A stretch of DNA of 12,768 nt from Tannerella sp. (lineage in GTDB: Bacteria; Bacteroidota; Bacteroidia; Bacteroidales; Tannerellaceae): positions 1-12,768 of the forward strand of contig JAIRXI010000120.1 in the NCBI GenBank assembly GCA_031268395.1, written 5' to 3'. Positions 8,828 to 12,768 of the stretch are shown here, one piece after another (position 1 is the first letter of the stretch; each line of letters begins with the position of its first letter). The translations under genes and the position numbers were made by a program. The notes below the pieces were generated by a model. The model did no database searches. It was not told where the DNA came from and saw nothing but the letters and a program-made list of their open reading frames with translations.

Positions 8828-8914
8828 GAAAAAGGGTTATCCTTTTTACATGAAAGGGTTAACCCTTTTGCTCAAAATGGTTAACCTTTTTGCTCGAAAG
8901 GGTTAACCCTTTTT
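8828..8914. repeat. Array of four palindromes with about 22-bp period
   Basis: Four successive units centre on GGTTAACC or a close variant: 8828-8851 (GGTTATCC centre), 8852-8873, 8874-8895 and 8896-8914. The second to fourth are of the form GAAAGGGTTAACCCTTTT, with GCTC as the linker after the second and third. Each unit is itself a near-perfect inverted repeat, and the whole is a tandem array with a period close to two helical turns. Possible roles are a multi-site operator, a structured RNA, or a passive repeat. Confidence 0.85.
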
Positions 8915-9182
8915 CGGCGGAGGCATAAATGATTTTTTATGAAAGGTTATGTTACTTGTAAGGTCCTGTTTTACACAGGAATCAATAAAAGAACCAGTGT
9001 AGTACAACGCACTGTAAAAATGGATACATGCAAATCCCGAATCATCCAGTGGGTGGTATTTATTCGGGGGCGTTATCTGTGTGCCGAAAATCTTTCGAAA
9101 CAGCCTCGCTGTTTGCCGGACAGTGCCTGTCGCTATTGGCGGAGGTGCATTTTCAAGGTTGGTCGCATAAAAGATCACAGTT

Positions 9183-9204
9183 CAGACACGGTGAGCCGTG
9201 TTTG
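9183..9204. promoter_or_regulatory. Small hairpin in the leader region of the gene at 9285
   Basis: CAGACACGG (9183-9191) pairs with CCGTGTTTG (9196-9204) around a TGAG loop, with one G-T wobble. It lies 80 bp upstream of the next start codon and has no T-tract. A role in the 5' leader is possible but unproven. Confidence 0.35.
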
Positions 9205-9284
9205 CCGGTTGCCGGCTACAGTCTGCTAACTGCCTGTGATTTACAAACGATAATTATATAACAGTAAACTTAAAAATTTGACGT

Positions 9285-10334
9285 ATGAAAAAGAAAATGT
9301 TATTTGTGGGGCTTATGGCCCTTGCGTGTGCGGGAACGGTTTCCGCACAGAACCCGGAAGATGCTGGCTATCTCCGAATCGAACAGCCGGGTACGGTGAG
9401 GATTCTGCATGTGATGCAGGGATACTGTCTGTTTGAAAATAAGGGCGGGCTTCCGGATCAGAAGCACTATTGGGAACCCGGACGTAAAAACTACCTGGGA
9501 CTTGTGAATGCGTTTGCCAATCCGGATGCGAGTACGGTGCTGTACCTGGATACGGCCTTCGTAAACCGCGGGCCGGAGAATGCAAGGCCGCAGTACATGC
9601 TGGCCGTCGGTGTTGAAAAGGTGGAGACACAGGCCGGTGTACAGGGATATGTTCGCGGACGCTACCTGATCAATGCGTCCGATTCCGCCCTTCATGACGA
9701 CGGATCGGAGAATCCGGACTATGTATGGGACAGGGGATGGACACGCCTGGTCTTTACGGATGCCGTCCATGCGAACGATGCGCTGTATATTCTGAGCGGA
9801 GCAGACCTGGCGGCGGAAAATGCGTATCTGCCGGGCACGGGCCGCACGGTGGATGTGTCCAAACTGGACGGCCTGGCGGAGACGGGTAAAATTCACAAAA
9901 TAGCGCTGGATGACGACCAGTACAAAATGTGTACCTTCTCGTTTCGCCTGGTGGAGACCGGCGCCTCTGAGTGTTTGATACAGTCGGAACAATTCGGCTA
10001 TACAGGCTCAGTGAATGGGGTACCTGTAATTATCAGGACTTTTGACTTTGACTATATCCGCGAAGCTGGGCTTTTTTTCCTGGAGACTGTGGAGGGAGGC
10101 GAGGCGGTCGGCCATGAGACGGTCGCCGAACCGGTACGGATTCATGCCGCAAACGGCGTCCTGACGGTGCAGTCGCCCGTAGCGGAGGAGATTACGGTCT
10201 ATGCGATCAGCGGCGCGCCGATGTACCGGGCGCAGAAGGCGGCAGGCGTGGCCACGTTCGGCCTGAACCGCCTGCCGCAGGGCGTGTACATTGTCCGAGG
10301 CAGCAGCGGATGGGTGAAGAAAATCGCCGTCTGA
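9285..10334 (+). CDS. Secreted protein of unknown function with T9SS-like C-terminal domain
   Basis: This is a 349-residue protein with a clear signal peptide (MKKKMLFVGLMALACAGTVSA, cleavage expected after residue 21). The body has no family I can name with certainty. It is rich in beta-strand-like segments and contains NYLGLVNAFANPDASTVLYL and YVRGRYLINASDSALHDD stretches. The last 70 residues (about 280-349) have the pattern of type IX secretion sorting domains: ITVYAISGAPMYRAQKAAG, then LNRLPQGVYIVR, then a basic end WVKKIAV. From memory, this resembles Tannerella/Parabacteroides secreted proteins with a similar C-terminal beta-domain. If the domain is functional, the protein would be exported by T9SS and anchored at the cell surface or released. 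ATG 9285 is the only start giving an intact signal peptide. It stands alone: the neighbouring genes are hundreds of bases away on both sides. Confidence 0.85.
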   Translation: MKKKMLFVGLMALACAGTVSAQNPEDAGYLRIEQPGTVRILHVMQGYCLFENKGGLPDQKHYWEPGRKNYLGLVNAFANPDASTVLYLDTAFVNRGPENARPQYMLAVGVEKVETQAGVQGYVRGRYLINASDSALHDDGSENPDYVWDRGWTRLVFTDAVHANDALYILSGADLAAENAYLPGTGRTVDVSKLDGLAETGKIHKIALDDDQYKMCTFSFRLVETGASECLIQSEQFGYTGSVNGVPVIIRTFDFDYIREAGLFFLETVEGGEAVGHETVAEPVRIHAANGVLTVQSPVAEEITVYAISGAPMYRAQKAAGVATFGLNRLPQGVYIVRGSSGWVKKIAV

Positions 10335-10338
10335 ACCA

Positions 10339-10407
10339 TGATTCGCCTGATGAAAGGATTTTCAGGATTTTTCCGTAATCAAGGAAATCCTTTCATCGGG
10401 TGAATCA
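10339..10407. terminator. Long inverted repeat after the secreted-protein gene, possible terminator
   Basis: Bases 10339-10361 pair with 10385-10407 over 23 positions, with 21 Watson-Crick pairs and two G-T wobbles, around a 23-nt loop. It begins five bases after the stop codon. No T-tract follows the 3' arm, so it is not a classical intrinsic terminator. It may protect the mRNA 3' end, act as a terminator in both directions, or be a repeat element. Both wobbles preserve pairing as RNA of the + strand, which hints at RNA-level function. Confidence 0.6.
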
Positions 10408-10610
10408 CATGCGAACAGAAAGAACCGTATTTAATCCTGAAAATCAGTTTTTTTCAGTATCCGTTGTCTGAAGCCGGCAGCGATGAAAGGAAAATCGGGC
10501 GGAAGCCCGGGCATTAGTCCGATTACCCTTTCCTGTGGCCTGTTTCAACCGACTGATTTTTTATAAGAAACAGGAATATGATTCAATTAACAATGTATTA
10601 AAATAGAAAC
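10408..10610. other. Intergenic region before the BspA-like gene
   Basis: No gene and no consensus promoter are visible. A weak inverted repeat, CCTGTTTC (10539-10546) with GAAACAGG (10567-10574), encloses a T-rich loop about 40 bp before the start codon at 10611. The last 40 bases are A/T-rich, as expected for a Bacteroidetes leader. Confidence 0.4.
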
Positions 10611-12768
10611 ATGAAGAAGAAAAATTTATTTTTAGAAAGAAGCCTGAAAGCGATGATCTTTCTGGCAGTATGGAGCGTCTGTTCGCTGAATGTGCGGGCG
10701 CAAACAGTTACTTATGAAGGTGATTTTGGTGCAGGAAATGCGCTTCACTGGAAATTTATCTACAATACGCAGACATCTGATGGGATGCTGACGATCAGCG
10801 GCACGGGAGATATACCGGATTATTCAAGCTTCTCTGAAGAGGCGCCCTGGGCCCTTTATGGCAGCGGCATTACTGCCGTAACGATCGAAAACAGCGTGAC
10901 AGGCATTGGTGATCGTGCTTTTCGAAACTGTGCTCTGACGACCGGCATCACCATTCCCGACGGAGTTACACACATTGGAAATCATGCTTTTCAAGGCTGT
11001 CGTCTGACCGGCATTACTCTCCCAGAGAATCTGATAAGCATTGGAGAAGAGGCTTTTGCCAACTGTGCCTTTCTGACATCCGTCACCATTCCGGGCAGCG
11101 TGACAAACATTGGGAACCTGGCTTTTCTCGCTAACTTCGGTCTGACCGACATTACCGTGGAGACAGGGAATGCAAACTATTCCTCCGAAAACGGAGTGTT
11201 ATTCAATGAGGATAAGACAGTTTTAATTGCATACCCGGCAGGAAAAACAGGTGCGTATATCATTCCCGATGGAGTGACAAATATCGGAAATAACGCTTTT
11301 TGGTACTGTTCCCTGACGTCCGTCACCATACCGGCCGGCGTGACAGACATTGGACAGGACGCTTTTGGCATGTGCAGTCTGACCTCCGTCACAAGCCTTG
11401 CCGCCACGCCTCCCACGCTCGGCTCTATCGCTTTCGAATCCGACAATTCCTGCACCCTGACAGTCCCCGCCGGTTCCGAAAGCGCATACGCCTCCAGTGC
11501 ATGGGGCAGCTATTTTTCATCCATCAGCGCTCCGCTGACATGGAACTGTGGCCCCGGCGGCAGTCCGTCGGTTACAGCCACCCTTGCAGGCGGCACGCTC
11601 ACCTTTGCCGGCACGGGATCAATACCGGATTATTACTCCGGTCAGGCTCCCTGGTACGGTAATAACATCACCGGCATAGTTATTCCAAGCGCCGTGACGC
11701 GAATCGGAAATTATGCTTTTCAGGGATTATCCGGTTTGACTTTCGTTACTGTACCGGAAGGCGTGACAAGCATTGGCTCCGAAGCTTTCACGGAATGTGA
11801 AAACCTGGCGTCCGTCACTCTTCCCAACAGCCTGCAAAGCATCGGACATGCCGCCTTTTCCAACTGCTACTACGCTCTTACTTCGATTACCATTCCCGAT
11901 GGCGTGACAAGTCTAAGTACGACTGCTTTTCTGTTCACCCCTATATCCGAAATCAACGTGACGACGGGAAACACGACCTATTCTTCCGAAGATGGAGTAC
12001 TGTTCAATAAGACCAAGACCGAGCTGGTCATATTCCCGGAGGGAAAATCCGGCGCGTATGCAATTCCCGGCAGTGTGACAAGCATTGGCAGTAGCGCTTT
12101 TTCATATAACAAACTTAGCCACCTCACTATTCCCGGCAGCGTAACAAGCATTGGCGGATATGCCTTTAACCCATGTACCAACATGGAATCCATAACATCT
12201 CTTGCCACAACGCCTCCAACACTCGGCGCGAGTGTTTTTGACTTAAGTTTCAACCCCTGCACCCTGACCGTCCCCTACGCTTCCGTAAGCGCATACACCA
12301 GCGCATGGGGCAGCTATTTCTCATCTGTCATCGGTTCACAGACATGGACCTGCGGCCCTAGCGGAAGTGCGTCGGTCACTGCCACCCTCGCAGGCGGCAC
12401 GCTGACCGTCTCCGGCACGGGACCGATGGGCAGCTACCCTTATGCTAATATTCCCTGGTACAGCCATCATAACAGCATCACCGCCGCAGTTATTGAAAGC
12501 GGCGTGACAAGTATTGACAATTATGCTTTTGCTTTCTGTGACAACCTGGCGTCCGTAACCATAGCCGACGGCGTGACAAGCATTGGAGATTCCGCTTTTG
12601 TCGTCTGTGACGACCTGGCCGGCATCACCATCCCCGAAAGCGTGACAAGCATCGGACGGGGCGCTCTCTGGCAGTGCTTCAATCTGACCGGCATTACCGT
12701 GGCGCCGGGGAATACGGCCTATTCCTCCGAAGACGGCGTGCTGTTCAATGCGGGCAAGACCGTTTTGG
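10611..12768 (+). CDS. BspA-like leucine-rich-repeat surface protein, 3' end beyond the window
   Basis: The frame opened by ATG 10611 stays open for 719 codons to the window edge. A signal peptide covers about residues 1-30 (hydrophobic AMIFLAVWSVCSLNV, then RAQ). The rest consists of LRR_5/BspA-type repeats of about 23 residues, with cores such as LTSVTIPGSVTNIGNLAF. They are organised in a larger module that begins with a TW.CG...SVTATLAGGTLT segment followed by IPDY and APWY. The module then runs through several LRRs and a NYSSENGVLFNEDKTVL segment, and closes with LAATPPTLG and AYASSAWGSYFSSI. Module starts fall at Trp47, Trp311 and Trp579. BspA proteins of Tannerella and relatives are surface adhesins that bind host matrix proteins and other bacteria; that this one does so is inference. 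The C-terminal sorting domain, if any, is outside the window. Confidence 0.93.
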   Translation, partial: MKKKNLFLERSLKAMIFLAVWSVCSLNVRAQTVTYEGDFGAGNALHWKFIYNTQTSDGMLTISGTGDIPDYSSFSEEAPWALYGSGITAVTIENSVTGIGDRAFRNCALTTGITIPDGVTHIGNHAFQGCRLTGITLPENLISIGEEAFANCAFLTSVTIPGSVTNIGNLAFLANFGLTDITVETGNANYSSENGVLFNEDKTVLIAYPAGKTGAYIIPDGVTNIGNNAFWYCSLTSVTIPAGVTDIGQDAFGMCSLTSVTSLAATPPTLGSIAFESDNSCTLTVPAGSESAYASSAWGSYFSSISAPLTWNCGPGGSPSVTATLAGGTLTFAGTGSIPDYYSGQAPWYGNNITGIVIPSAVTRIGNYAFQGLSGLTFVTVPEGVTSIGSEAFTECENLASVTLPNSLQSIGHAAFSNCYYALTSITIPDGVTSLSTTAFLFTPISEINVTTGNTTYSSEDGVLFNKTKTELVIFPEGKSGAYAIPGSVTSIGSSAFSYNKLSHLTIPGSVTSIGGYAFNPCTNMESITSLATTPPTLGASVFDLSFNPCTLTVPYASVSAYTSAWGSYFSSVIGSQTWTCGPSGSASVTATLAGGTLTVSGTGPMGSYPYANIPWYSHHNSITAAVIESGVTSIDNYAFAFCDNLASVTIADGVTSIGDSAFVVCDDLAGITIPESVTSIGRGALWQCFNLTGITVAPGNTAYSSEDGVLFNAGKTVL
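10749..12768 (+). repeat. Long-period internal repeat of the BspA-like gene
   Basis: Equivalent Trp codons at 10749, 11541 and 12345 mark three module starts, 792 and 804 bp apart (264 and 268 codons). Copies 2 and 3 are closer to each other (SVTATLAGGTLT is identical) than to copy 1, which lacks the CGPGGS-type segment. The third copy is cut by the window edge. Confidence 0.85.

Larger units (their letters stand above)
8729..9284. other. Intergenic region before the secreted-protein gene
   Basis: No gene is supported. Open frames of 62-96 codons here (8718-8906, 8939-9229, 9028-9261, and 8903-9178 on the minus strand) overlap one another, lack domains and partly translate the palindrome array. 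The region holds that array (8828-8914) and a small hairpin (9183-9204). I found no consensus promoter in front of the gene at 9285. Confidence 0.5.

Noticed and set aside
8828..8914. CRISPR array
   Set aside because: The units are contiguous palindromes of about 22 bp without unique spacers, and no cas gene is present.
11177..12262. Minus-strand ORFs and a plus-strand alternative frame (11300-11662) inside the BspA-like gene
   Set aside because: They are shadows of the LRR repeats. The two minus-strand peptides resemble each other only because the underlying modules repeat.

Overview
The window looks like a chromosomal piece of a Bacteroidales genome. This rests on gene content: an ECF sigma factor, a FecR-type anti-sigma factor, a SusC/RagA-type TonB-dependent transporter carrying an STN domain, a SusD/RagB lipoprotein, and a BspA-like leucine-rich-repeat surface protein. 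Two promoter-like sites fit the Bacteroides pattern (TTTG, 19-nt spacer, TAnnTTTG), and gene starts lie behind A-rich leaders rather than strong Shine-Dalgarno sites. The BspA-like protein and a neighbour with a C-terminal beta-domain recall Tannerella/Parabacteroides-like organisms. The genus is inference only.

Layout. Positions 1-559 hold no supportable gene, only a REP-like palindrome and possibly the tail of an upstream gene. Positions 560-7714 form one transport/regulation unit on the + strand: sigma factor (603-1253), anti-sigma factor (1273-2207, broken by a frameshift near 1685-1697), SusC (2228-5806) and SusD (5828-7645). The gaps are only 19-21 bp, and an 11-bp-stem intrinsic terminator (7679-7714) closes the unit. 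The expected logic is that a glycan or other nutrient bound by SusD/SusC is signalled through the SusC STN domain to the FecR periplasmic part, which frees the sigma factor to transcribe susCD. No degradative enzyme lies in the window, so the substrate cannot be named. With fecR frameshifted the circuit may be altered, unless the frameshift is a sequence error.

Positions 7715-9284 are gene-poor and rich in structure: a cluster of degenerate palindromic repeats (7755-8040), a strong promoter-like site (8174-8204), a small ORF (8244-8426) interrupted by a perfect 20-unit GA dinucleotide tract (8361-8400), and an array of four palindromes with a period of about 22 bp (8828-8914). Directly after the GA tract a different frame stays open for 108 codons (8402-8728). 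Loss of one GA unit, or gain of two, would fuse it to the small ORF and give a 160-residue protein. This is the most interesting signal here: a candidate phase-variable gene of unknown function.

Positions 9285-10334 encode a secreted protein of unknown function with a C-terminal domain resembling type IX secretion sorting domains. A 23-bp-stem inverted repeat (10339-10407) follows. From 10611 to the window edge runs the 5' part (719 codons) of a BspA-like protein built from a repeated module of about 265 residues.
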